Shown: piece after piece, positions 23,216-32,278 of the stretch | Layout: each line of letters starts with the position of its first letter | Numbering within the stretch: position 1 is the first letter of the stretch | Program-made: the position numbers and the translations under genes | From: Breviolum minutum Mf 1.05b.01 | Lineage: Eukaryota > Sar > Dinophyceae > Suessiales > Symbiodiniaceae | Assembly: GCA_000507305.1 (NCBI GenBank) | Contig: DF240887.1 | Span: 1 to 64,000 of the forward strand | Direction of reading: 5' to 3' | Length of the DNA: 64,000 nt | Notes under the pieces: generated by a model | Seen by the model: the letters and a program-made list of their open reading frames with translations, nothing else | The model's database searches: none | Told to the model about the DNA's origin: nothing

Positions 23216-23880
23216 GACACTGGCTGCTGATCCTGATCCACAAGCGGTAGGAGTCTTCAACAAGGGTCGCAAAAGCAAAGGCAATGCGATTGAGTTAAAG
23301 TTGAAGGCTGATGATGAGTGCTTGATCCATCCAGCTGTAGATGAGAGTGCTTGTGCTCATGATGAGAATGGGCGTGTTGGTGATGAAAGCAGTGATGATG
23401 ATGATGATGATGATGGAGAAGTTGAATCTTTATATGACTCTGGTTTGGGCGAAGTTGCGAAATCTGATGAGTGCAGGTCTGATTCCGATGCTGGTTGCGA
23501 GTCTGTCCTTCCCGAGAATACATCTTTGGACGAAGGCGAAGGCTCTCGTAGTCAGAACCAAACAGTTGCTGATGCATCAGGCAGTGCTGCCAGCTCAAGT
23601 AAAAGTGGCGCAGAAATACAGAGATGCACATCAGGGGCTTCGACACCGACATCAGATATTTCACTGGACTCGCCTTCCTCATTGTCAGAAGATGCTAGCG
23701 AAGTCAGACAACGAAAAGCGCTTGGACCTACAGACTACCCTGGCCGACACAGCAAAAACAGAGCAAGTGCAGTGGCAAAATTGTTTCCGTTTATTCGTGC
23801 AGTTTTTGTTGCCAGAGGTTCGCCGCCTGATTTGGACGCAAAGGAGAAGCGCTTAGTTGTACGGCAAGGAATGGCAAATG
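23216..23880 (+). CDS. Gene A exon 8 (acidic, Ser-rich region)
   Basis: The acceptor TTTGAAG ends at 23215. The frame reads TLAADPDPQAVGVFNKGRKS, followed by an acidic tract over a GAT run (about 23390-23413) and a Ser/Glu/Asp-rich, probably disordered segment. It then turns basic (RQRKALGPTDYPGRHSKNR) before a hydrophobic stretch. The intron before it is only 115 bp, with AGGACACT at both ends. The 3' end is approximate, near GCAAAT|GTGTCT. Confidence 0.6.
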
Positions 23881-23986
23881 TGTCTTGCTTAAAGTTATGC
23901 CTACTTTCATTACCTTCATTTACTTTTTTGTTTATGTTGCGCCCGAGGCAATGTTCAGCATTTTTTCTACAGGTTTTTTTGTTCCA

Positions 23987-24045
23987 GTCTACGGGCCGGA
24001 TGATCATGGAATCTCTTGTTTTGTTGCCGGTGGAGTGTGTCACTT
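23987..24045 (+). CDS. Gene A possible exon 9
   Basis: After TTTTTTTGTTCCAG a short frame reads YGPDDHGISCFVAGG before a GT-containing stretch. The composition and the good polypyrimidine acceptor support an exon, but it is short and its donor is a guess. Later exons of gene A have not been found with confidence. Confidence 0.4.
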
Positions 24046-24050
24046 GGGGT

Positions 24051-25287
24051 GTGTGTGCTATGGTGTGTTTTGGTTAGTACAAGCCAAGCAAAAAAAAAAA
24101 CACAGTCTCCCGAGAGATTGAACATTCAAAAAACATAGCATGTTGAGTTGATTTGGCATTTGAATCTGTACATTCAATCTGTTCTGAAGTCTGAAGCTGC
24201 AACATTTGAATGTTTTTGAACTTAAAACTTATTAAGCCTTACCTGTTTCCACTTTCTGTTTGAGTGTTGGGTTCAAGTGACCTTGTGAGTTTTCTGTAGT
24301 TGAAATTTGTGTTGGGAGTTATCATCCAAAGACAATGTCAGGCTGTGAATCAATCTATTGCGTTTGAAATCTGGGGTGATGGCGAATTGTATGCAACGAA
24401 GTACACTTGTGAGGCAGCGATTCTCAGACTGTATTGGTCAAAGATTGTTTCCGGATCTTCGAGTTCTGCTCACTGCTGACTGATGGTCGTGAAAAAGACG
24501 ACAAACAGAAAGATGGTACTGGTGCTGGGACATACTGTTACGTAGTAGATTTCCGTTTGATATTAGTTTTTACGTAGTACGTACCAGTGTAAGCCGGTGT
24601 GGGAATTCATGCGTCAGTCAAGCATGGAATGCATTTTCTAAGAAGGACAAACAGTAGAAGGAGAGAGCCTTGGATTGACAAAGATGAACCAGTATTTTGA
24701 AACTGTTGGTGACCCGTGACCAGTCTTTGTTCGCCGCCTGCAGTTTTTGTTATCTCCCAAAAACCTGATCGATTAGTGATCATGATTCAATCCCCCACGG
24801 GCCTATGTGAGAATGTCATGAATGTTTCTGCTAAGCATGTTCGCCATCAAAAACGCGAGCGCTGCTTGGAAAGTCACCGTTCAAGCCAGCAGTACCAATA
24901 CTACAAGGAAAGGCAGGCAGATTGTGAGTGGCTTCCACAAACTCCAAGACCTTTGGCCTATGAAAGCAAGAGATGTTGGGAGACTGCCATTTTTACATGG
25001 CGGAATGCTATGAAAGTGGTTTATTTGATATATTCCTGAATGAGGATATGCACGAGCCGCAAGAGCCATGTGTTTTTTCAACGCCTGGACTGTACAGCTA
25101 TATTCGTTCCAACAAAAAGACAATGGAGAATGGACATTGAATTGAAAAAAAAGCGAGAACCAGAACAATGTCAATGTCATGACATGTTTACATTTTTTCA
25201 TAGATATACCTCTTTATCGTATGATATTATTGATTGGTCACTGAGTCATTGGTCACAAAAAGGCTACTTAGCATCACACAAAGGCAA
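24051..25287. other. Region downstream of gene A, weak exon candidates only
   Basis: Two stretches look slightly coding on +. One, about 24330-24450, starts after CCAAAG and reads as a 37-residue segment containing AFEIWGDGELYATKYTCEAA. The other, about 24825-25010, reads NASAAWKVTVQASSTN... to LPFLHGGML. Both could be later exons of gene A. Neither has a phase-checked junction. Confidence 0.35.
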
Positions 25288-26856
25288 TCTGTTGACCACC
25301 AACCAATACGTTTGGTTGGCCACTAACCACTTTCAAGACAAATGGTTGCCCACAGACCAAATTTTGAAAAATGGTTGCTCACCAGGCTCACCAATCAATT
25401 TCAACAATTTTGGTTGGCCACCCACCATTTTTTGCAAAAAATGGTTGCTCACCAACCAATTTGAAAAAAATGGTTGGTCACCAACCAAATTCCGAAAAAA
25501 AAGGTTGTTCACTGCTCACCAACAAACTTTCAAAAAAATGGTTGGCCACCGACCAATTTTTTCAAATATNATTTTTTTCGTTGGCCACCAACCAAATTTT
25601 GAAAATTGGCCGCTCACCGACCAAATTTGACAAGTTGGTCGGTGGCCAACCAAAATTTTTGAAATTGGTTGCTCACCGACCAATTTCAAAAATTTTGGTC
25701 GGCCACCGACCAAATTCAATTTGATAAGTGTGCACACCTGTGAGTTGGCAGAAATAAGTGTGCAAATGTTGAAAAGTAGCTGAAAATAAGTGTGCACAGC
25801 CTCAATTTTGACAAAAATAAGTGTGCACAGCTCCGATTTTGTGCAAAAAAAAATTAAAAACAAATTGGTCGGCCACCGACCATTTTCAAAAATTTTGGTC
25901 GGTGGCCGACCAAATTTTTGAAATTGGTCGGTGGCCGACCAATGTCAAAAATTTTGGTTGGCCACCGACCAACTTTTTCAAAAAATGGTTGCTCACCAAC
26001 CAATTTAACACAAAATGGTCGACCACCGACCAAGTTCTGAAAAATGGTTGCTCACCGACCAATTTTGAAAATTTTTGTTGGCCACCGACCACTTTCAAAA
26101 AAAACGTTTGTTACCAACCAAATTTTCAAAAATGGTAGGTCACCGACCACTTTTAAAAGAAATGGTTGGCCACCAACCAACTTTTTCAAAAATGGCCGAT
26201 CACCAACCACTTTCAAAAAAAATGGTTGGCCACCAACCGAATTTTGAAAAATGGTTGCAGCCCAACCACTTTGACACAAATTGATTGGCCATCGACTAAT
26301 TTTGAAAAAATGTTGCTCACCGGCCAATTAAACAAAAATGGTTGGCCACCAACCAAATTTTGAAAAATGGTCGATCACCAACCACTTTTGAAACAAATTG
26401 GTTGGTCACCGACCAATTTTTGAAAAATGGTTGCTCACCAACCACTTTCAGAATTGTTGGTTGGCCACCGACCAAATTCTGAAAAAATGGTTGGCCACCG
26501 ACCACTTTGAAACAAATTGGTCGGTGGCAAACAAAAAAAGGAAACATGGTTGCTCGCCAACCGCTTTCAGAATTTTTGGTTGGCCACTGACCAATTTGAC
26601 AAATATGGTTGCTCACCAACCACGTTCAATAAATTTGGACCAATTACAAATTTCTCAAAAAAAATGGTTAGCCACCAACCAGTTTTATTATTTTGGTTGG
26701 CCACCAACCAATTTCACAAAACGATGGTTGGCCACCAGCCAAATTCAAACAAGTGGTTGGTGACCAACCATTTTTATGTTGGTTAAAGTAAAAGGTAAAC
26801 CAATTTCAATAAACTGGTTGACCATCAACCAAACAGAAGTTTGTCACCAGCCAATA
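25288..26856. repeat. Hairpin repeat array: GGTYGG-CCA-CCRACC units about every 35-45 bp
   Basis: For about 1.57 kb, short inverted repeats GGTTGGCCACCAACC and variants recur several dozen times. They are separated by AT-rich spacers of the type AATTTTGAAAAAT or AACTTTCAAAAAA. The 6-bp stem is extended by flanking T/A to about 8 bp. Both arms change together in many units (GGTTGG/CCAACC versus GGTCGG/CCGACC). G-T wobble forms are also present (GGTTGG/CCGACC). The loop is CCA, TGG or a CTCA variant, so units occur in both orientations. All six frames are open for long stretches because the repeat lacks stops, so predicted proteins here are artefacts. A single N lies at 25570. Confidence 0.9.
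25723..25850. repeat. Embedded AAATAAGTGTGCACAG short tandem repeat
   Basis: Inside the hairpin array four copies of AATAAGTGTGCA(CAG) occur at about 25723, 25752, 25783 and 25813, spaced about 30 bp. Each contains the palindrome GTGCAC or a variant, and the stretch lacks the GGTYGG hairpins. It appears to be a separate repeat inserted in, or ancestral to, the array. Confidence 0.8.
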
Positions 26857-27734
26857 GGTGCATAGCATGTTGTTTTCACTTGCTGTGGTTGTGTATATAC
26901 AGCAGCCCCTTTTGTGTAAGTGTTAAGCAGAGGAAGGCTAGGAGATAGTACTGACTTGAGCCCAGTCAGGAAAAGAGATTTTGCAGCTAAGCGCTGTATT
27001 GTTATACTTTTGGATGATGACTCGGTGACCGATCAAACTTTTAATATTAGTTTTGGCCGCACATGCCTACCGAAATCTTACTTTTCAATATTGAAGCGCC
27101 GATCTTGGTCGACTCAACAATTTGCATTACATGACGATGTTTCTAGATCGGTTGGTGCAACGTGGATTCTGCAGGTGGCAGCTACTGCTGTTGGAGTTGG
27201 ACCAGTAGAAGTTCAGAACGAACCGGCAGTCCAGGACCCAGGAATTAGAAAGGTAGAAAGGATGATGAGGATTAGGATAGGTAGTACTGTAGTGGTGCGC
27301 ATGAAGAATTTTCAAACCCGGATTCATGATGCATATGATGATATGATTTGATATTGAGATTCAGAAGAGAAACCTTCCGTGTTGACTTGTTCCTATGATG
27401 TTTAGACGCGAGAAGAAAGAGGAATTGACAATTGACTTGAATATTCGAAGTTGAGTTGAAGTAGTCAAAAAATCTTGTGGTGATTGTCGTTGGCAATTAT
27501 ATTTGTAGCTTATCCATAATTCATTTGTACATCAGCTTGGGTATTCAGGCACATACCGTGGACGCCTTCCTTGCTTTGGGCACTTCAGGCTCTCTTTTTG
27601 GCAGATGGCGTGTCGTGACAGGTTTCCAATATTGATACTTCTTTCACTGCCCCGCTGTTTTTTCATTGGTTTGTGAATAGTGTTAATCATAGATTGGCAA
27701 TTGGGTCTGGCACTTGTTAGATTTGTGCTGAATG
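26857..27734. other. Stretch without a supported gene
   Basis: A + frame at 26920-27351 is open for 143 codons with ordinary composition. It has no clear acceptor or donor and no motif, and shorter frames overlap it on -. I do not call it. Confidence 0.4.
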
Positions 27735-28265
27735 GATGTGTTGGGCAAGTCAGGTATGTCGGGCAACGTCAGATACGTTGGGCAGCGTCGGGCTACTCAA
27801 ATCTGGACTGTGCCAAGTGCCAAGCAGAACAAATAATCGCATGTGTCGCAGCATGCCATTGAAATCGTGTTCAAAAACATTCATTACTTCTTTTGGGACG
27901 TCCTCCCTTTGTACGTTTCCTAAAGGAAGCTCCTGATATTTGAAAATCCTGAATTCCTGACAATTCCTGAATTCCTGATACGTTCTTTCGGAATAGAGAT
28001 TTGATTTATTGCTTATATAGCTTCTATTATCATTGTTTAGTATTTTGTGTGAAGATCATGTAAGGACCATCCCAATACCAGTAGACAATTGCAGAGGTGC
28101 TGGAACGACCTTCACAAGTTCAGTTGGGGGTCTCAGCGTTTCGGTAGCAGATTGTCGAGTGAATTTGAATTTCCAAAAGCATTGAACTTAAAGCCAAATC
28201 AAAACATATGCAGGCAGGTAAACAGGCTCACAAAGTGCACGCCCAATTCCACAGGGAAAGTGCAC
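27735..28265 (+). repeat. Dispersed repeat R2, copy 1
   Basis: It starts with GTCGGGCA/GTCAGATACGTTGGG-type short repeats. It continues through a CGTCCTCC...CTAAAGGAA block, a CCCAATACCAGTAGACAATTGC block and a GTTGGGGGTCTCAGCGTTTC block. It ends in CAAATCAAAACATATGCAGG followed by GCAGGTAAACAGGCTCACAAAG. Copy 2 lies at 30955-31440. The last block resembles the acceptor and start of gene A exon 3, so the repeat includes or derived from gene-A-like sequence. Confidence 0.75.
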
Positions 28266-28352
28266 GTCGTTGACCTGATGCTGCTCACATACTGCAAAGC
28301 ATGTAACAGACATCAGCAGGATGTAGGTGTCAGATGACATGGCTAAAGTGCA

Positions 28353-28620
28353 CACAGTTTCCGTCAGAGTTCCATAGCTACTGTCAGATGCTCATGGCGC
28401 AATCTCGACATGAGCTTTTGCGACAAGTCCTCACTGCATCGGACTGGCTGACAGTTCGGGAGCTCTATGGATTAAGCCTTCGTGGTGTGCCAGCCTCCAT
28501 TGTGGAGTTTTGCCTGTGGGGCATATATTGCCAACCATTTATGAAGGGTTACGAATTCTTGGCTATTTTCAGTTTCTCATGTTGTGTGAGATTGCAATTT
28601 CTTTTGTGTTAAGTGTTAAG
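28353..28620 (+). CDS. Possible exon, unrecognised
   Basis: After CACACAG a + frame encodes a Leu/Arg-rich, helix-like stretch (LMAQSRHELLRQVLTASDWL...) of about 60 residues followed by hydrophobic sequence to a stop at 28610-28612. The 3' part is probably intron. It lies upstream of and co-directional with the firmer exons at 29.7-30.1 kb. Confidence 0.3.
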
Positions 28621-29539
28621 GCTATGTTACTATGATTCGCAGCTTTTTGCCAAAAGGACCTTTATTGAGCTTAGACATCATGAGAGTTTAGATCGCGATT
28701 GCAAATCCCTATATACTACTTCATGTGTCATGTGCTGATGATATGAGGATACGCCACCCGCTTCCGTGCATTGCATGCTCTGTTGTGCCGGAGCTAGCCA
28801 GCATTCTGTCGGAGAAGAGATCTATAGATCACAGGCGTTTGACAGATTTGGAAGACTTATTCGTGACCAATGTGACCTGAGTCGAGCTGAAGCAATTTTG
28901 GTTGGGCTGTGGAGAGTTTGGAATTTGTATTCAAGGGGGGCTGGCTCACTTTCGTTCGATCTCCACCTGGTATGATTGTGGCATACGCAAGAGCAAGAAA
29001 TGCATCAAGAATAGTACAAACCTTGCACTCACATCTGCACCTTGCCTTACCATGCTATACTTTGAGCGGTGTCATTTTTGGGTAGGTCAAGGACAGATAT
29101 GCTCTAGTAGTGGTTGGTGGGTCTTCTCAGTTGTGGGTGACACGATTTTGAGCTCACTTTTTCAGCCGACTGAGGTTGCCTTGGCTATGATATGTTGGCT
29201 CCGTGGAGCTATTCCTACGCTCGAGAAGACTGTTGGATCGGTGCCAATGTATGTTCAAGCTATGCGAGGCTGGGAAAGGGTTCTTAGACCCGAAGGTGCT
29301 GAACTACATCGATGTGACAAAGATCTTGGTGATCGCCAGAACACCTCAACACTCTCTATGGTATATTCCCCAATCACATTAGACCTTGAGATGTTTGAAG
29401 ATCATCCAACCACTGACATTGCGCGCTTTGACGGCAGGACCATTTCTTAACACATGACATATACATGACAATGTTCCATCAATGTTTCAATAAATCATGC
29501 ATTGCTGCATGGCCCTGCATGGCATCAATTATTCTTGGA

Positions 29540-29650
29540 TGGTGTCACATATCTAGTCCTAGTCCAAGGTATGAGATCTCCCATGGAACGCGACGAGTTC
29601 AGGGAGCAGGATTCGAAGCAACACAGGACACCAAGAGCCAGGAAAACACA
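29540..29650 (+). CDS. Possible exon upstream of 29727, unrecognised
   Basis: The frame from about 29540 encodes a charged segment (MERDEFREQDSKQHRTPRAR). A GA-type donor GCCAG|GAAAAC at about 29641 would leave phase 2, which would fit the next exon. The start is unknown, so this is a phase argument only. Confidence 0.3.
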
Positions 29651-29726
29651 TGTTTCACAATGCAGGAACCACAGCATTATTGTCAATTATCCAAGAATTG
29701 AATTTTCATGTTTTGTTTTGTGGCAG

Positions 29727-29813
29727 GAATGCCCAATGGGCTTTCCCAACCCTGTCTTCACCTGGTGGCGACAGTCCAAGCACTCTCTACGCTGTGAAGG
29801 GTGCCACCTGCTG
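29727..29813 (+). CDS. Exon of unrecognised gene B (penultimate)
   Basis: The acceptor TTTTGTGGCAG ends at 29726. The frame encodes NAQWAFPTLSSPGGDSPSTL and YAVKGATC, closing at CTG|GTTTGT (GT donor at 29814) in phase 2, which exactly fits the following terminal exon (TG+G gives Trp). No domain is recognised. Confidence 0.5.
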
Positions 29814-29910
29814 GTTTGTGCATTCTGATATTTGCTGCACTGCATGATATGTGCCAAAAATTTGTCCAGTGTACAGTGTGCTTCTTATTGTTTGATTTTT
29901 GTTGACGAAG

Positions 29911-30127
29911 GTATCGCCGGCATATCAAGCTGCTTGATGGCACCACCAATTGCTCACAACACTACATCCAGGAGCAGCTCATTGCATACATGACCAGGGG
30001 AGGATTTGACCTTTGGAGGACTCCACTGCAACCAAGCATTCAGCGTGCAATGATGGCAAGTGGGGTGCCAAAGCATAGTGCGAAACTGTATAGGGATCAG
30101 GCAATAGCTTCAAGCAAATACCAGTGA
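29911..30127 (+). CDS. Terminal exon of unrecognised gene B
   Basis: The acceptor GTTGACGAAG ends at 29910. The exon then runs 71 codons to a TGA at 30125-30127. Residues include YRRHIKLLDGTTNCSQHYI, QEQLIAYMTRGGFDLWRTPL and SGVPKHSAKLYRDQA. The composition is strongly protein-like and the junction phase with the previous exon is exact, so I trust this more than its neighbours. No family is recognised. Confidence 0.55.
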
Positions 30128-30954
30128 TTCCAGTCTCAAGTGACCAGAGAGAGATGTTTTTTTTTTGGATGTCGTTGAACACAACAGACTTAGACTTTGA
30201 CCATCATCATTCTTTGATCAACATACGTTGCTCAGCTATTGAAATATGCGTCACTGCTCGTGGTGTGGTGTTGAGTGCTTCATAGTGGTCGTGTTTGACA
30301 AGATGAAATTAGTTAAAGTCGAAATTACTAAAAATACAAAACCTATAGCAATCAGATGATGATTGCTTTGTGAAGAAGCCTGGGCCACCAAAAACTGCTG
30401 GCAGTGTTCAAGAACTGCTGTCTTCACTACACAGGGCGTTCAACACTCGGCAAACACTATGTTTCGGTGTTTTTTGCGCTCATGATATGTGAAAATGAAG
30501 CACAGTAACCGGGAACGGGAACATTTTCTGCGTCGGGCAGCATCCACGTTATGAGTCAGGATCTTGCTTATCATGTTGGTGCATTCCATTTCCAGACAAA
30601 GTGAATTCATAATAGTTCTGGTTCCGGACAGGAAGCAATTGATGTTGCTGGTGCCAAGCGAGTCTTTCCAAGTTTTTGTGATGATCATGACCCTGAGTCC
30701 ATCAGCTGCAACTTCAGATGCGTCGGGTACGTCTGCACCTTGGGCAGCATCCAGGTTAGGGTCAGGAAGTTGCTTAAAGTTGGTGGAGTTTTCGATTTTG
30801 AATCAAAATACTCTACCGACTACCGACTGGTTTTGGTTTTTGGAAATTACTTTCTTCGGGCCAAGCTGAGCCAGCTGTTCTTCGTTGTGAGAGTGAAATT
30901 GCAAATGTAAGTAAGGCTGACAGTTCAAAAGAGCAATAAGAAGTTTCAAATGTA
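30128..30954. other. Stretch without a supported gene
   Basis: Short frames only. Isolated TGCGTCGGGCAGCATCCA and TGCGTCGGGTACGTCTGC motifs at about 30531 and 30720 resemble the short repeats that begin R2 copy 2. Confidence 0.45.
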
Positions 30955-31440
30955 CCGGGTTCGTCGGGTTAGTCGGTCAACGTCGGGTACGTCGGGGTAC
31001 GTCGGGGTACGTCGGGTACGTCGGGTTAGTCGGCAGCGTCGGGTTTGTCCGGCAGCGTCGGGCAGTCAATATCTATTAGAAAAGAAAGCCTTTTCTTCAA
31101 GAGCCGTCCTCCTCCTCTACGTTCCCTAAAGGAAATTCTAAAATTCTCCTGATTCTCCTGATCTTTTTTTGGTTGATAGACTCGAGATTTGATTGACCAA
31201 TAGAGATTGATTTGTTTGAAATTTAAGGGCCGTCCCAATCCCAGTAGACAATTGCAAAGGTGCTGGAACAACATTCACAAGCTCAGTTGGGGGTCTCGGC
31301 GTTTCGGCAGCAGATTGTTCAGTGAATTTGAATTGGATTGACAATTTCCAAGTTGATGATCAACAGCATTGAACTTGAAACCAAATCAAAACATATGTAG
31401 GTAAAACGGGCTCACAAAGTTGATGCACACATTTCAATTT
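30955..31440 (+). repeat. Dispersed repeat R2, copy 2, led by a GTCGGGTAC tandem repeat
   Basis: It begins with about ten imperfect units of GTCGGGTAC / GTCGGGTTA / GTCGGCAGC (30968-31072), a longer version of the short repeats that lead copy 1. The rest matches copy 1: CGTCCTCC, CTAAAGGAA, CCCAGTAGACAATTGC, GTTGGGGGTCTCGGCGTTTC and CAAATCAAAACATATGTAGG, ending in GGCTCACAAAGTTGATGCAC. It differs by small indels, including a longer AT-rich insertion near 31330. Confidence 0.75.
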
Positions 31441-31762
31441 GCAAACGCATTTAAGCCTTCTGTACCTGTCAGCTAAATTTGAATCGCAGCCTTTTTTGGC
31501 TTCAAACTATTCAGTTGCTCTAAACTGAAACGTAGGTAAGCTGATAGGCTGATAGATAGATTTTTGAAATTGGGAATTGACCAATCAACCAATATATCAA
31601 ATATGCATTTTCCATTTGGAATTTGGAACGACTAGAATAGTCAATTGGGCACTGGCAATGTATGATTGTATTGCAAAAGTACTATAGTCCCTAGTCCTGC
31701 ATACGAGACTGCATCACTATGTTCGACACTTTAGAGCGACAGTGACAGGTAGTGTTTCAAGC
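31441..31762. other. Short stretch upstream of the coiled-coil gene
   Basis: AT-rich with no exon seen. It would contain the promoter or 5' leader of the following gene if that ATG is the true start. No recognisable regulatory motif. Confidence 0.4.
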
Positions 31763-32278
31763 ATGCCCGCAGTTTCGAAGTATGCAACACAGGTCAGTGG
31801 GCTGACTGGTGATGCTCGGAGGCATGAACTCAAACGGATCTATGAGGTTGGACGTGTGAGATCTGGGAGGACGCGCGTCAAGAAAGCGAGAGTGGCGGCA
31901 GAGATGAGTGATCAGGAACCTGCTGGTAATGCTGGGGTTGTCAATTTCCAGGCAAAATGCATTCAGGATGGTTCTTGTGAGCAGTGCGTGCAGTTGCAAG
32001 AACGGTGCCGACAGTTGCAAGAGCAGTGCGACCAATTGCAAGGGAAGTGTGGACAGTTGCAAGATCTGCAAGAGAAGTGCCGAGAGTTGCAGGATGAAAA
32101 CAGCACCTTGAGATGGGAGAGAGAACGCTTTTCCAATCGGTTGCTGTGGCATGAGAACTTGCGAGATTGGGTTGCCAATGTGGGGAGGGTCGTTGCTATT
32201 CACCTGGCTTCAAAAAACGAAGTTCCATCTTGGGTCCGAATGTTTGGCTCCATGGACGAGGACAATACTGGTGCTTAG
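31763..32278 (+). CDS. Small coiled-coil protein with Cys-bearing heptads (171 aa)
   Basis: ATG at 31763 opens 171 codons to a stop at 32276-32278. Residues 1-60 are basic (RRHELKRIYEVGRVRSGRTR then KKAR). The centre holds three tandem QLQExCx heptads (QLQERCR, QLQEQCD, QLQGKCG), then a 4-residue insert and LQEKCRE, LQDEN. Leu and Cys each recur every 7 residues. A GSCEQC motif precedes the repeat. The C-terminal 50 residues are Trp-containing and hydrophobic. The heptads are also a 21-bp DNA tandem repeat. The role is unknown; dimerisation by coiled coil is likely, and disulfide or metal links along the Cys face are conjecture. An in-frame GTG at 31742 would add 7 residues. Confidence 0.55.
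   Translation: MPAVSKYATQVSGLTGDARRHELKRIYEVGRVRSGRTRVKKARVAAEMSDQEPAGNAGVVNFQAKCIQDGSCEQCVQLQERCRQLQEQCDQLQGKCGQLQDLQEKCRELQDENSTLRWERERFSNRLLWHENLRDWVANVGRVVAIHLASKNEVPSWVRMFGSMDEDNTGA

Larger units (their letters stand above)
17934..24050 (+). other. Gene model A: large multi-exon dinoflagellate family protein (possible transposase-derived)
   Basis: Nine exon candidates at 17934-18312, 18589-~19240, 19731-~20810, 21185-21926, 22109-~22352, 22585-~22805, ~22882-23100, 23216-~23880 and ~23987-24045 form one + gene. Three junctions are phase-exact: 18312/18589 (phase 1), 21926/22109 (phase 1) and 23100/23216 (phase 2). The order of segments (PSxSTLSRAR; a DASAxRGxDYF strand; SDFGTE; PGMKHILDNL; GCxCH...CPxKGRRAPEL; AERxxEGxH-like helix; DPxxFFxxP with GWK; YYKAIL) resembles a repetitive family I remember from dinoflagellate genomes. 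The D...D...H-x-LxN order also recalls hAT-type RNase-H transposases. That comparison is inference. Confidence 0.6.

Noticed and set aside
25288-26856. Long frames translating as WLATNQILKNG-like repeats on both strands
   Set aside because: They result from the hairpin repeat lacking stops. They occur in all frames, have no start or splice context, and the unit length is not a multiple of 3.
25288-26856. CRISPR-like array of repeats and spacers
   Set aside because: The context is eukaryotic. The repeats are hairpins of variable sequence and both orientations, and the spacers are AT-rich and similar to each other, not unique.
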